Assembly: GCA_902762955.1 (NCBI GenBank)
Contig: CACWQH010000020.1
Coordinates: forward strand, 1 to 56,279
Length of the DNA stretch: 56,279 bases
Reading direction: 5' to 3'
Source of the DNA: an uncultured Lachnospiraceae bacterium
Lineage (GTDB): Bacteria > Bacillota > Clostridia > Lachnospirales > Lachnospiraceae
In this document: piece after piece, positions 1 to 8,542 of the stretch
Layout: each line of letters starts with the position of its first letter
How positions within the stretch are numbered: the first letter of the stretch is position 1
Notes under the pieces: generated by a model
Told to the model about the DNA's origin: nothing
What the model saw: the letters and a program-made list of their open reading frames with translations, nothing else
Databases searched by the model: none
Made by a program: the position numbers and the translations under genes

Positions 1-1
1 G

Positions 2-301
2 AACAGTCTTTATCATTGGGCGAAGCTTTTTAAAGCCACCACTTGGGAGGAGATAAAAATGTTAGCAGAAAAAAATGATTATATGGGTGAAACGATTGTG
101 ACCATGCATCAGATGACCGAAGACGAAAAAATAGCTGCCGAGTGCGCCGCACGCGAACGCTACGAAAGAGATACACTTTCCATCTATAGAAAAGGCCTGC
201 GCGAAGGACGAGCAGAAACTGAAGCGATAATTGCGGAAAAAGATAACACCATCGCCGAACTAACCAGGCAATTAGAAAAACTAAAATCACAAACCAAGTA
301 A
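2..301 (+). CDS. Rpn/PD-(D/E)XK nuclease-family transposase, C-terminal part
   Basis: The frame is open from the window edge, so the gene starts upstream. It reads NSLYHWAKLFKATTWEEIKM and continues through YERDTLSIYRKGLREG into a charged coiled-coil tail rich in E/K/R. That arrangement (LFKATTWEEIKMLAEKN, then YERD..S.YRKG.REG) is typical of the C-terminal part of Rpn-type recombination-promoting nucleases, often annotated as PD-(D/E)XK nuclease family transposases. The catalytic domain lies outside the window. The ATG at 59 has an upstream GGAGG but is internal to the protein. The gene converges on rpiB, with a large hairpin between them. Family assignment rests on the tail only. Confidence 0.7.
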   Translation, partial: NSLYHWAKLFKATTWEEIKMLAEKNDYMGETIVTMHQMTEDEKIAAECAARERYERDTLSIYRKGLREGRAETEAIIAEKDNTIAELTRQLEKLKSQTK

Positions 302-302
302 A

Positions 303-384
303 AAAATCCTCGGAGATGCTTATATGTAACTTCTTTACCGAACCAATCGGTAGATGAGTACATATAAGTTTCTCCGGGGATTTT
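303..384. terminator. Large three-part hairpin, probable bidirectional terminator
   Basis: The outer stem pairs 303-316 (AAAATCCTCGGAGA) with 371-384 (TCTCCGGGGATTTT), with one G-T wobble. A second stem pairs 319-328 with 359-368, and a third pairs 337-341 with 347-351. The A-rich left foot and T-rich right foot suit termination in both directions. It sits between the converging Rpn-type gene and rpiB. Confidence 0.7.
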
Positions 385-443
385 ATATCCATCTTATAAA
401 AGATTACGTATTGTTTTATGTACTATTTACTTCATAGTCTTTT

Positions 444-869
444 TTACTCAATCATAGAAATACGTCTCACATGTCTTTCATCATTTGAAAACGGTGTATC
501 TACGAACTCATCCACTATCATAAGAGCAAGTCCCGAGCCTATGGTTCTTGCGCCCATGCAAAGAACGTTGGCATTGTTGTGTTCCTTGGTAGCCCTTGCA
601 GAAAAGCAGTCACTGCAAAGAGCCGCTCTTACGCCCTTAACCTTATTGGCAGTCATGGACATTCCTATACCTGTTCCGCAGATCAGGATTCCAAGCTCAC
701 ACTCACCTTTTGCAACCGCCTCGGCAACTGCCTTTCCATATATAGGATAATCACAGGATGCTTCACTGTCGCATCCAAAATCCTTTACTTCAATGCCTCT
801 TTCCTTAAGATGCTTAATAACCTCTAACTTCAAACCGTATCCGCCGTGGTCGCTGCCTATACCTATCAT
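444..869 (-). CDS. rpiB: Ribose-5-phosphate isomerase B
   Basis: RpiB interconverts ribose 5-phosphate and ribulose 5-phosphate in the cytosolic pentose phosphate pathway. The 141-residue protein begins MIGIGSDHGGYGLK. It carries the family motif CGTGIGM at 64-70, whose cysteine is the catalytic base in RpiB/LacAB proteins, and EHNNANVL at 96-103. Length is normal for the family. The start at 869 follows AGGAGG with six bases between; a longer frame reaches 923 but runs through the base of the large hairpin at 892-976. It lies downstream of the Sua5 gene on the same strand. LacA/LacB-type isomerases share the fold, but single-gene RpiB fits best. Confidence 0.93.
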   Translation of the reverse strand: MIGIGSDHGGYGLKLEVIKHLKERGIEVKDFGCDSEASCDYPIYGKAVAEAVAKGECELGILICGTGIGMSMTANKVKGVRAALCSDCFSARATKEHNNANVLCMGARTIGSGLALMIVDEFVDTPFSNDERHVRRISMIE

Positions 870-891
870 ATCTTTCCTCCTAATTTCATTT

Positions 892-976
892 TCTGACTGA
901 CTATGTATAAAATGTACACGCATAGCTCGCTATCGCTCACGCTATGCTTAGTACATTTTATACATAGTCAGTCAGA
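892..976. repeat. Perfect 26-bp inverted repeat with inner 7-bp repeat
   Basis: Arm 892-917 (starting TCTGACTGACTATG) is the exact reverse complement of 951-976. Inside, GCATAGC at 920-926 pairs with GCTATGC at 941-947. The structure ends 11 bases upstream of the rpiB ribosome site on the transcribed strand and has no T-run, so it is not a standard terminator. It could be a processing site, a repeat element or a control element for rpiB. Confidence 0.85.
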
Positions 977-1002
977 ATACTTTAATTTCAATTCGGGCTA
1001 AA

Positions 1003-2070
1003 TCAATGTACCTTTATTACTCTGTGGCCGGCCGCTTTAAGCAGGCGGTTCATGATTGCGCCACCGAGTTCATTTTGATTAAGTGCTTCACTGTATATAT
1101 ATTCAGCCCCTATTGTATCACATTTTCTTAAAATTGCATAAAGATTTGCAGAAATTGTCACACCCTTATCTGCCTCGCCCACTATCAAAACGTTATCACA
1201 GTTATAATAAGGTGCATTATCCTTTGTAGCTATAACTGCTGTTTTAAAGCCTTGAGCAGCTTTTTCAGCGATAAGGGAATTAATCTTGTCTATTACCTTT
1301 TTATCGTTCTGCTCACTCTCAACTATCGTAACCTCACCCTTTGGCGCATAGTGGGTGTATTTCATGCCGGGAGCCTTTGGTCTTAAATTCGGATCCGGCT
1401 CGATAATTGCCCTGTCTATCGAGACATCACCGATTATCTCCTCAAGCATTTTCTTGGTTATATATCCCGGGCGAAGAATAGTCGGTGTCTCGCCTGTTAA
1501 GTCAACTATCGTTGACTCGATACCTATCCCAACTGCACCTCCATCCAGTATCATATCTATGCGTCCATTCATATCCTCGATAACATGCTCCGCAAGTGTA
1601 GGCGAAGGTCTGCCTGATGTATTGGCACTTGGTGCAGCTATGTACACACCACTTTCCTTTATAAGCTTCATGGCAACCGGATGTGACGGCATACGAATCG
1701 CAACCGTATCAAGTCCGCCGGTGGTACCGTCAGGCACGATTTTTTTCTTATTAAGAATAATGGTAAGCGGTCCCGGCCAAAAGGCTTCCATAAGCATAAC
1801 CGCCTTTTCAGGCACGCTTTCGGCAAGCTCGTAAACCGCCTTGGTATCCGCTATATGAACTATAAGAGGATTATCACTCGGTCTTCCTTTAGCGGCATAT
1901 ATCTTTGCCGAGGCATCTTCATTTAAAGCATCTGCTCCAAGGCCGTAAACCGTTTCCGTTGGAAATGCAACGAGTCCGCCCTGTCTAAGGATTTCGGACG
2001 CTCTCTCTATGGCTTTATCATCATTTCCTGATGAAATTATTGTATTAATATAATTAGTATTATCAAACAT
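1003..2070 (-). CDS. L-threonylcarbamoyladenylate synthase, Sua5 type
   Basis: This enzyme condenses threonine, bicarbonate and ATP to threonylcarbamoyl-AMP, the first step of the t6A modification at position 37 of ANN-decoding tRNAs. The YrdC/Sua5 domain is visible at the N-terminus (GGLVAFPTETVYGLGADA, KGRPSDNPLIVHI, SANTSGRPSPT), and the C-terminal Sua5 domain covers about residues 215-355 (APGMKYTHYAPKGE). At 355 residues it is the long Sua5 form rather than the short TsaC form. I chose ATG at 2070 because GAAGG precedes it; a TTG five codons upstream is also open. It is probably co-transcribed with rpiB downstream, across the large hairpin. Confidence 0.93.
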   Translation of the reverse strand: MFDNTNYINTIISSGNDDKAIERASEILRQGGLVAFPTETVYGLGADALNEDASAKIYAAKGRPSDNPLIVHIADTKAVYELAESVPEKAVMLMEAFWPGPLTIILNKKKIVPDGTTGGLDTVAIRMPSHPVAMKLIKESGVYIAAPSANTSGRPSPTLAEHVIEDMNGRIDMILDGGAVGIGIESTIVDLTGETPTILRPGYITKKMLEEIIGDVSIDRAIIEPDPNLRPKAPGMKYTHYAPKGEVTIVESEQNDKKVIDKINSLIAEKAAQGFKTAVIATKDNAPYYNCDNVLIVGEADKGVTISANLYAILRKCDTIGAEYIYSEALNQNELGGAIMNRLLKAAGHRVIKVH

Positions 2071-2113
2071 TTTTTTTACCTTCAATCACTTATTTCACAA
2101 GTAATTATACTCT

Positions 2114-3766
2114 TTACTCCTCCCACTGCTGGAGCATCTCGACTAGTCTCGGCACAATCTGCTTCTTTCTTGATACTACGCCTTCCAGATGGCAGGAGTT
2201 GCCGTTCATTTCAAGCTCAAATGCATCCTGCAAAAGTCTGACGGAATCCTCTCCGTAACACAGAACGGTTGAGCCCTCCTCCAAAATATTGGTCATAACG
2301 AAGAAAATCATATCGCACTTTGACGCAGTGTATTTATCCTTCAAATATTCATCCATTTCTTTGGCAAGTCTCTTAAGCTCTCTCTTATTCATAGAGCTTA
2401 TCTGTCCCACACCAAAGGTTATATCCTCAACATCAAAGGTCTTGAAATCCTGATACAAGAGCTCTTCAGGTGTCTTTCCCTTAAATGAACTGCCGGCCTC
2501 AAACATATTGACTGCATAGCTTTCTATATCTATATCCGCAATTTGGGAAAGTTCTTCCGCAGCCTCTTTATCAAGCGGCGTACAGGTAGGCGAGCGGAAC
2601 ATAAGTGTATCCGATAAAATCGCCGAGCACATAAGACCTGCCATATCCTTTGGCGGAGTGACACCCTGCTCCCGATACATCTGATACAGGATTGTACCGG
2701 TACAGCCTACAGGCTGATTACGGAAATATACCGGATTAATCGTCTCTATCGTACCTATGCGGTGGTGGTCTATAATCTCAAGTATTTCAGCATTTTCTAT
2801 ACCGTTTACCGCCTGCGTACGTTCGTTGTGGTCAACTAAAATAACCTGTTTTTTCTTCATGGCAAGGAGGTTTCTACGGGAAACCATACCACAATAGTTA
2901 CCCACATCATCGACGATAGGAAAATCTCTATGGCGGAGCTTTGACATGACATCCTTTACATTTTCAAGAGTATCATCAAGGTCAAAGGTTACAAGATTGG
3001 AGCTTCGCATAAAGAACCTGATTGGAAGACTCTGATTGATAACCCTCGCAGTAGAATATGTATCAAGAAATGTCGTGATGATGTTGCAGTTATGCTCATT
3101 TGCCAGATCAATTATCTCTTTTTCAACCTTTGCATTTAAGCTGACTATAAGGCACGATGCACCGAGCTTAATTGCCTCTCTTTGAGTTTCCTCACGATCC
3201 ACAACAAGCACAATGTCATCTTCCTCTATACACGCCTCATCTATGATAAGATTGGCCGCGCCGATAAACACCTTACCTCCCTCTATAACAAAATCCGGAT
3301 TGCCACACACAAGCCTGCCGTCAAGTACCTCGAGAAGATTCGAGATAGGCGTTTTGGCAATTCCGAGAACAGTATTGTCATAGGCATCCATGTAAGATTT
3401 TGCAATATCATTGATGGTTATAAGTCCCTTTAATTTGTTGTCCTTATGGATAATCGGAAGCGTAACCACGTCCTCATCACGCATAAGCTCCCATGCCGCC
3501 TTGAGGGAAATCTTATCTCGAACCGCAGTCGTATGCCTGATTTCGATATCTCTTATCTGGACATTTACATCCGAAAGGAGCTCCGGCTCATTTACATTAA
3601 AATAATCCAGAACATATTTTGTCTCGTTGTTAATTGCACCGGCACGGTTTGCTATGTAACGTCCCGGCTCCTTAATATTTTTCAGGTATGCATAAGCAAG
3701 TGCAGAGCAAATGGAATCCGTATCGGGATTCTTGTGTCCGACTATGTGAATTTGTTTTTGTTCCAT
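2114..3766 (-). CDS. CBS/DRTGG-domain manganese-dependent inorganic pyrophosphatase
   Basis: Family II (DHH) pyrophosphatases hydrolyse pyrophosphate and so drive nucleotide-activating reactions. The 550-residue protein has the N-terminal metal motif HKNPDTDS (11-18), a regulatory insert of two CBS parts around a DRTGG-like region (about 70-305), then VDHNE (311-315), DHH (333-335) and the C-terminal DHHA2 motif SRKKQ (532-536). In characterised CBS-PPases the insert binds adenine nucleotides. ATG 3766 follows AAAGGA. The gene lies downstream of the LicD gene and upstream of the Sua5 gene on the same strand. All metal and substrate motifs appear intact. Confidence 0.93.
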   Translation of the reverse strand: MEQKQIHIVGHKNPDTDSICSALAYAYLKNIKEPGRYIANRAGAINNETKYVLDYFNVNEPELLSDVNVQIRDIEIRHTTAVRDKISLKAAWELMRDEDVVTLPIIHKDNKLKGLITINDIAKSYMDAYDNTVLGIAKTPISNLLEVLDGRLVCGNPDFVIEGGKVFIGAANLIIDEACIEEDDIVLVVDREETQREAIKLGASCLIVSLNAKVEKEIIDLANEHNCNIITTFLDTYSTARVINQSLPIRFFMRSSNLVTFDLDDTLENVKDVMSKLRHRDFPIVDDVGNYCGMVSRRNLLAMKKKQVILVDHNERTQAVNGIENAEILEIIDHHRIGTIETINPVYFRNQPVGCTGTILYQMYREQGVTPPKDMAGLMCSAILSDTLMFRSPTCTPLDKEAAEELSQIADIDIESYAVNMFEAGSSFKGKTPEELLYQDFKTFDVEDITFGVGQISSMNKRELKRLAKEMDEYLKDKYTASKCDMIFFVMTNILEEGSTVLCYGEDSVRLLQDAFELEMNGNSCHLEGVVSRKKQIVPRLVEMLQQWEE

Positions 3767-3860
3767 AAGCAGTTATCCTTTTCCAATATATTAATCATAA
3801 CTATATATGCGCTATATAAAAAATGCGCTTAAGAATACTTTTACATATACTATGGCATTT

Positions 3861-6293
3861 TTATATGTCATAATTCGCTATCATAACCGGTTTCTTGTTG
3901 TAGGTAAAAATCGTGACAAGCGGCGATGCGCTTCCATAATATGCATCATACTCTTCCACTATAGCTTCAAGCTTCAAATTGTCCGGTTCAACCGGCATGT
4001 ACTCGTATCCATATTCAAAAAGTAAATCGATAAGTTTCTTTGTAAGTCTTGAATCAACCTTGTTCCAAGTGTTGATATCCGGCGGATATAAACCTACAGT
4101 TATATCAATTGTATCCTTATTATCCTTAAATGTATCGAGTCGGTTTTTGATGCTTTCTATAATGTCCTTTACCTCGGAAAGTTCATTTAGACCAATCAGA
4201 TAAAAAAGCTTTTTCTTTATATTTTTCTTTTCTTTTACATCGTCCGGATGATTCTCCGTATCATTTTTTTCATTACCATAATCGTATTGACTATCATTTT
4301 TTAAATTCAATTTACTCTTAACGACATATGGAAGTCCGACCTTAATCTTAGCCTCCCAGATATCCCCGGTTTCCTCACCGGCAAATTCTTTGAGCTTCTT
4401 TATGTACTGCGATTTGATATTCTCCGACTGTACAAAAACCTCATCCGCGTAGATTACCCCCGGCGCAGTCACATAATGCTTTTGATTGCAAAGATCCGTA
4501 TAATCATTTTCACCGAATTCATCCGTCTTAAACGGAGGTATGTATATAAGCCTGTCAGTGTAATTTCTAAGTTCCTTTGCATAATACTGTGGCGGGATTG
4601 TAAGACACGGATTTTCACCATCATAAGGGCTCTGAATATATATCCTGTCCGGATGATGAAGTCCGAGATCAAAGTCTGTCCACAGGCTAATCTTTACATT
4701 TTCCGGATAATCCTCAAGATGAGTATTGGAAATGAGCTCATCATCGGTCGCAGCAATCTGTCCGAAATAGTCCTTAAACAAAACCGGAAGCGGCACCACA
4801 TAAACATCCGCTTTATCCTCTTTTACCAATTCGTCATAAAGTCTCTCAAAGCCCTGCCACTCCTTCGGACCTATCGTTAAAATGAGAATCTCTTCGCGAT
4901 CGATGATCCGCGCTGTCACAGCCTCTGAAATCGAATTAAAATGTGTCTCGACCTCTTTTATATTCTTCAAGATCAACTCTTCTTGTTTTATATTATCATA
5001 AATCTCTTTAGAATTTTTACTTACTTTCTGCGTGCTATCATCTGCTCCGAATTCAGTCTGTGAGTTTTCATCATCTGTCTCGGATTGATTTGTCAGCAGA
5101 TTATACACCTCAAAAAGCGCATCACAATACCTTTGAATTTCACCGGTCACAAGCCTTGCACTTTCACTGTCCTCACCCTTGACATTTTCTATAAGGGTGC
5201 CTAAATCAACCGAAAGCTGCTGACACTCGGGAAGCAGCGTGGCTCCCAATTCCGCTATCTGCCCGGTCATAACCTCAAGCTGTTTTATGCATTCTGCCGC
5301 CATACCCTTAAGCGAATCACCGAAGTTAAGTCTTGCATCCGGTCTATCCAGCATATCCTTCGTAAATGTAAACTCCGGCAGTTTAAAATCCGCAACTGCC
5401 TGAAGGTTCTCACGCTGCTTTTCAAAATACGGATAATCATGTCCACCCCAGACCTTGCGGCATACAAGATAATTGCCGTAATGATTGCGAAGCGCAGCAT
5501 TATACTCTGCCGGAATCGGAATAGTTGTATTTTCAAACGGAACCCTTATGGAATTATCATAATATTTTCTTGGATGACCGCTTCTTCCCTTAAGTATCCA
5601 TGGAAAAATCTGACCTACCCTTTCGGCTCCATCCTTTGGTGCACGCGCCATCTGCTTTTCAGCAAGCTTATAAAGCTCAATCATCATATGCCTGCTGTCG
5701 AGATTTCTGTCTATCCTTATATTATATTTTTGCTCTAAAAGATATAGCTCTCTGTCAATCGTATCCTTGTGAAGGGTACCCTCGAGGATGCCGTCTGCAA
5801 CCGCGATAATTCTCTTAATCTCCTTGCAGCGCTCACGCTCTTTTTCCTCATCATTATAAAGATAATCAAGGATAAATATGTCGACAGATGCCATATATGG
5901 GAAATTGTGATATTTCTTAAGATGCTCCTCATCAAAGCAAATCCGGCTATTGCTTACGACTCTAGCCAGAAAAAGCTGGTGATCCTCTTTCCTCTCATAA
6001 TCATGTATAACAAACTCCTTCGGAAGTTCTATATCTGCAACCGCACGAAACTTATCATAATCCTCACGTTTCATGCATATATCAAGGTCGTCATCCCATG
6101 GCACAAAGCCACCATGCCTTACTGCTCCGAGGAAGCTTCCCCAGTCTGCAAAATAATTTATATCATGTTTTCTGCAGATACGGTCGATTTCATCAAGCAC
6201 AACAAGACTGGCAGCCCATCCCTGCTTGATGGCTGTCGGAATATAAAATCCATTTCTGACTTCATCTCTGAAAAAATCAACCGAAAAATCCAT
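3861..6293 (-). CDS. LicD-family transferase fused to a large C-terminal glycan-related domain
   Basis: Residues 1-300 form a LicD domain: GSFLGAVRH at 52-60 and the metal-binding WDDDLDI at 66-72. LicD proteins transfer phospho-groups (classically phosphocholine) from a CDP-activated donor to glycans or teichoic acids. A low-complexity, acidic, partly coiled linker (about 330-440) leads to an 810-residue end. The C-terminal part has short hydrophobic strands (ILILTIGPKEWQGF, ADVYVVPLPVLFKDYF) reminiscent of the glycerophosphotransferase/Rossmann-like regions attached to LicD in related Firmicutes; I cannot name it securely. The next gene downstream is the pyrophosphatase and the next upstream a cytidylyltransferase that could make its donor. 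No signal peptide or membrane segment is seen, so it is probably cytoplasmic. Confidence 0.8.
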   Translation of the reverse strand: MDFSVDFFRDEVRNGFYIPTAIKQGWAASLVVLDEIDRICRKHDINYFADWGSFLGAVRHGGFVPWDDDLDICMKREDYDKFRAVADIELPKEFVIHDYERKEDHQLFLARVVSNSRICFDEEHLKKYHNFPYMASVDIFILDYLYNDEEKERERCKEIKRIIAVADGILEGTLHKDTIDRELYLLEQKYNIRIDRNLDSRHMMIELYKLAEKQMARAPKDGAERVGQIFPWILKGRSGHPRKYYDNSIRVPFENTTIPIPAEYNAALRNHYGNYLVCRKVWGGHDYPYFEKQRENLQAVADFKLPEFTFTKDMLDRPDARLNFGDSLKGMAAECIKQLEVMTGQIAELGATLLPECQQLSVDLGTLIENVKGEDSESARLVTGEIQRYCDALFEVYNLLTNQSETDDENSQTEFGADDSTQKVSKNSKEIYDNIKQEELILKNIKEVETHFNSISEAVTARIIDREEILILTIGPKEWQGFERLYDELVKEDKADVYVVPLPVLFKDYFGQIAATDDELISNTHLEDYPENVKISLWTDFDLGLHHPDRIYIQSPYDGENPCLTIPPQYYAKELRNYTDRLIYIPPFKTDEFGENDYTDLCNQKHYVTAPGVIYADEVFVQSENIKSQYIKKLKEFAGEETGDIWEAKIKVGLPYVVKSKLNLKNDSQYDYGNEKNDTENHPDDVKEKKNIKKKLFYLIGLNELSEVKDIIESIKNRLDTFKDNKDTIDITVGLYPPDINTWNKVDSRLTKKLIDLLFEYGYEYMPVEPDNLKLEAIVEEYDAYYGSASPLVTIFTYNKKPVMIANYDI

Positions 6294-6320
6294 AATCCGC
6301 CTTTCCTTATGTAAAGAACT

Positions 6321-7043
6321 TTACATATTATCCTCAATCATCATTTTAAACTTTTCCAAATCTGCCTTGGTAGTTATCTTAAAATTATTTTCATCTCCGG
6401 GTATCATAACGATATCCATTCCTGCCATAATCGCCGGCTCTGTCGAGCCGTTGATGCTCATAATCTTACCTGAAAGAAGCTTTGTATTTGCCTCATAGTA
6501 TTTACCCAGCACAAAAAGCTCCGGCGCCTGTCCGGCATATATCTTCGACCTGTCAATCAGGTTCGCAACAGTCTTACCATTATGGCTCATATAAACCGTA
6601 TCCTTCATAGGAAGAACAGGCAAAACGCCATCATGAGAACTATCTTCATCTGATGTATGATCATCATCGATTCCTTTCACCGCCTCAAAACAGGAATTAA
6701 TAAGTTCTCCGCTTAAAAGCGGCCTTGCCGCATCATGTATCAGCACATATGAATCATCATCAGCGTATTTGCTTATATCAGTCAGACCATTGTAGATTGA
6801 AAGCTGTCTGTTCGCTCCGGGATTTGAAAAGCCCTTGAATTTAGAATTTGCCAATTCCTGTTCAATCTCACTATGCCACGCCCTATCAGCAACTATCTGG
6901 ATATAATCGATATTGTCATTCTTAATTAGAGTCTCAAGGCAGTAGCTTATTATCATCCTACCGCCGACTTTTATATACTGTTTTGGTATATCACTTCCCA
7001 GACGGGTTCCCGTTCCGCCGGAAAGAACAAGTGCTATGTTCAT
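6321..7043 (-). CDS. IspD/TarI-like cytidylyltransferase
   Basis: The 240-residue protein begins with the nucleotidyltransferase signature ALVLSGGTGTRLG...PKQY, followed by HDAARPL and the C-terminal TTKADLEKFK expected of the IspD/TarI family. These enzymes join CTP to a sugar- or polyol-phosphate. The neighbouring LicD gene, 28 bases downstream, suggests a role in making a CDP-linked donor (for example CDP-ribitol or a similar alcohol) rather than isoprenoid synthesis. It is therefore not called ispD here. The start follows GGAGG. Substrate is unknown; residue 130-140 carries a small acidic insert (DDDHTSDEDSSHDG), unusual for the family. Confidence 0.82.
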   Translation of the reverse strand: MNIALVLSGGTGTRLGSDIPKQYIKVGGRMIISYCLETLIKNDNIDYIQIVADRAWHSEIEQELANSKFKGFSNPGANRQLSIYNGLTDISKYADDDSYVLIHDAARPLLSGELINSCFEAVKGIDDDHTSDEDSSHDGVLPVLPMKDTVYMSHNGKTVANLIDRSKIYAGQAPELFVLGKYYEANTKLLSGKIMSINGSTEPAIMAGMDIVMIPGDENNFKITTKADLEKFKMMIEDNM

Positions 7044-7086
7044 ATTTTATAATTCCTCCATTAATATTATAAAATTACTACTTCAT

Positions 7087-8412
7087 CTATATAAACATAA
7101 GCATATATATAGGCATTGTTATTTTTTTATCCGTACAACCTACATTTTGCAGAGAAAGCTTATAGCCTTTTTTGATATTTTCCTGCTTTAAAATATTACC
7201 CAATGTATTGGCTTTTTTACGTCCGGCTTTAATTTCTATCGGCAATACTCCATCTTCATATTCAATCAGGAATTCAATTTCCGCTGTACTTTTTACATCT
7301 TTATAAAAATAAATATCCTGATAACCTTTTTTTATAAGCATGTCTGCTGCAAGCGCTTCATAAAGACCGCCCTTTGCAGTACCAAGCATTATATTTAAAG
7401 CTTTTTCTTCCAAAGAAGCATCACCAAGAACCATCTTTTTTAAAGAAAAATCAAAGCCTGCAAACAGCATTCCGATATCCGTCATATATAATCTAAAATT
7501 CGTCTCGTCTACAAATGCCTTCATGGGATATTCTATTCTTTTTGTAACATATACCGGTTTAGTTATAAAAGATGCGTTCAACCATTCTATACTTGTTTCA
7601 AACTTTGTTGCCGTAGCCTTTTTTTCAACAACTCCATACTGAAATTTATGATTATCCTTAGTAAGCTGAATCGGTATTGATTTATAACAATTTTGAGCTT
7701 TAATTCTTATGTTTGCAGGAGCATAATGTGCTATATCATTCAAATAATCTCTGTATATTCTTCTTTGGATTTCATCCGCCTCTTGTATATTTTTTGAATT
7801 GACATAAGCCTGTACAACCTCCGGCATTCCGCCAATTATCATATACTGTTTAAGTAAATTAATAATTTTATCATGGATAGCTGCAGGAACCTTCGATACA
7901 TTTTTGTAGCATTTATATAATAGCGATATAACTTCTTCATTTATATCATTAGCCCATAAAAATTCCTCAAAATCAAGTGCATGCATATCCAGGTATTCTA
8001 CATTTCCTACCGGATAAGAAATATCCTGTTTATAATTCATTCCAAGTGCCGATCCGGTTGCAATAACATCATATCTTCCATCCTCGGACCAAAACTTCAA
8101 GGATTGAAGAGCTTCTCCACATTCTTGAATCTCGTCAAGTAAAATAAGTGTTTTTCCTTTTTCAAAATTTGATTTAGGAAGGTATGTTGAGATATTAATT
8201 TTTAAATTTTCAACATCCAAACTTTCATCAAATATCTTCTTAAACTCGGGATTTTCAATAAAATTCAACTCGACAAAATGATCATAATCCTTGGCAAATT
8301 CTCTGACTGCAAAGGTTTTTCCAACCTGTCTTGCACCATATATAATAAGACTTTTATGTTTATCTTTTTTTCTCCACAGAATAAGCTTATTTATTATTTT
8401 TCTGGATAACAT
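7087..8412 (-). CDS. AAA ATPase with DUF4143 C-terminal domain
   Basis: A 441-residue protein of the AAA_14/DUF4143 family. It has Walker A GARQVGKT at 26-33 and a Walker B-like TLILLDEIQ, followed by the sensor region VIATGSALG. The C-terminal half ends in a PD-(D/E)XK-like stretch (ELIEYEDGVLPIEIKAG) as in DUF4143 proteins. The biochemical function of this abundant family is not established. The start is placed at 8412 because GGAGGTG lies just upstream; the ATG at 8430 contains that ribosome site. It sits between two polymer genes and has its own predicted promoter with palindromic repeats, so it looks like a separately controlled insertion. Confidence 0.88.
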   Translation of the reverse strand: MLSRKIINKLILWRKKDKHKSLIIYGARQVGKTFAVREFAKDYDHFVELNFIENPEFKKIFDESLDVENLKINISTYLPKSNFEKGKTLILLDEIQECGEALQSLKFWSEDGRYDVIATGSALGMNYKQDISYPVGNVEYLDMHALDFEEFLWANDINEEVISLLYKCYKNVSKVPAAIHDKIINLLKQYMIIGGMPEVVQAYVNSKNIQEADEIQRRIYRDYLNDIAHYAPANIRIKAQNCYKSIPIQLTKDNHKFQYGVVEKKATATKFETSIEWLNASFITKPVYVTKRIEYPMKAFVDETNFRLYMTDIGMLFAGFDFSLKKMVLGDASLEEKALNIMLGTAKGGLYEALAADMLIKKGYQDIYFYKDVKSTAEIEFLIEYEDGVLPIEIKAGRKKANTLGNILKQENIKKGYKLSLQNVGCTDKKITMPIYMLMFI

Positions 8413-8448
8413 TAAATTGTCACCTCCCATTTTAGCTCATCTATGATT

Positions 8449-8477
8449 TTTATAACATATAAAAAAAAATAAATCAA
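8449..8477 (-). promoter_or_regulatory. Predicted SigA promoter of the ATPase gene
   Basis: On the minus strand TTGATT (8477-8472) and TATAAA (8454-8449) are separated by exactly 17 bases. The -35 box overlaps the edge of the palindrome at 8475-8500. The start codon at 8412 would give a leader of about 30 bases. Confidence 0.5.
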
Positions 8478-8532
8478 TATTTTTCTATAGAAAAATATTG
8501 TGTGTTGCATATTTTTCTATAGAAAAATATTG
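8475..8532. promoter_or_regulatory. Two tandem AT-rich palindromes, probable operator
   Basis: A perfect 26-bp palindrome (8475-8500, centre CTATAG) is followed by a perfect 22-bp palindrome (8509-8530). Both contain the same sequence, so 8477-8500 and 8509-8532 are identical 24-base direct repeats, 32 bp apart. The proximal copy overlaps the predicted -35 box. Binding of a dimeric repressor is the obvious reading; an alternative is a weak terminator for glf, since T-rich sequence follows on the minus strand. Confidence 0.6.
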
Positions 8533-8542
8533 AAATATATTA

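Noticed and set aside
418-750. Plus-strand open frames opposite real genes (for example across rpiB, glf, fliD and recD2)
   Set aside because: They lie antisense within genes with clear families, lack ribosome sites and have no recognisable protein pattern.
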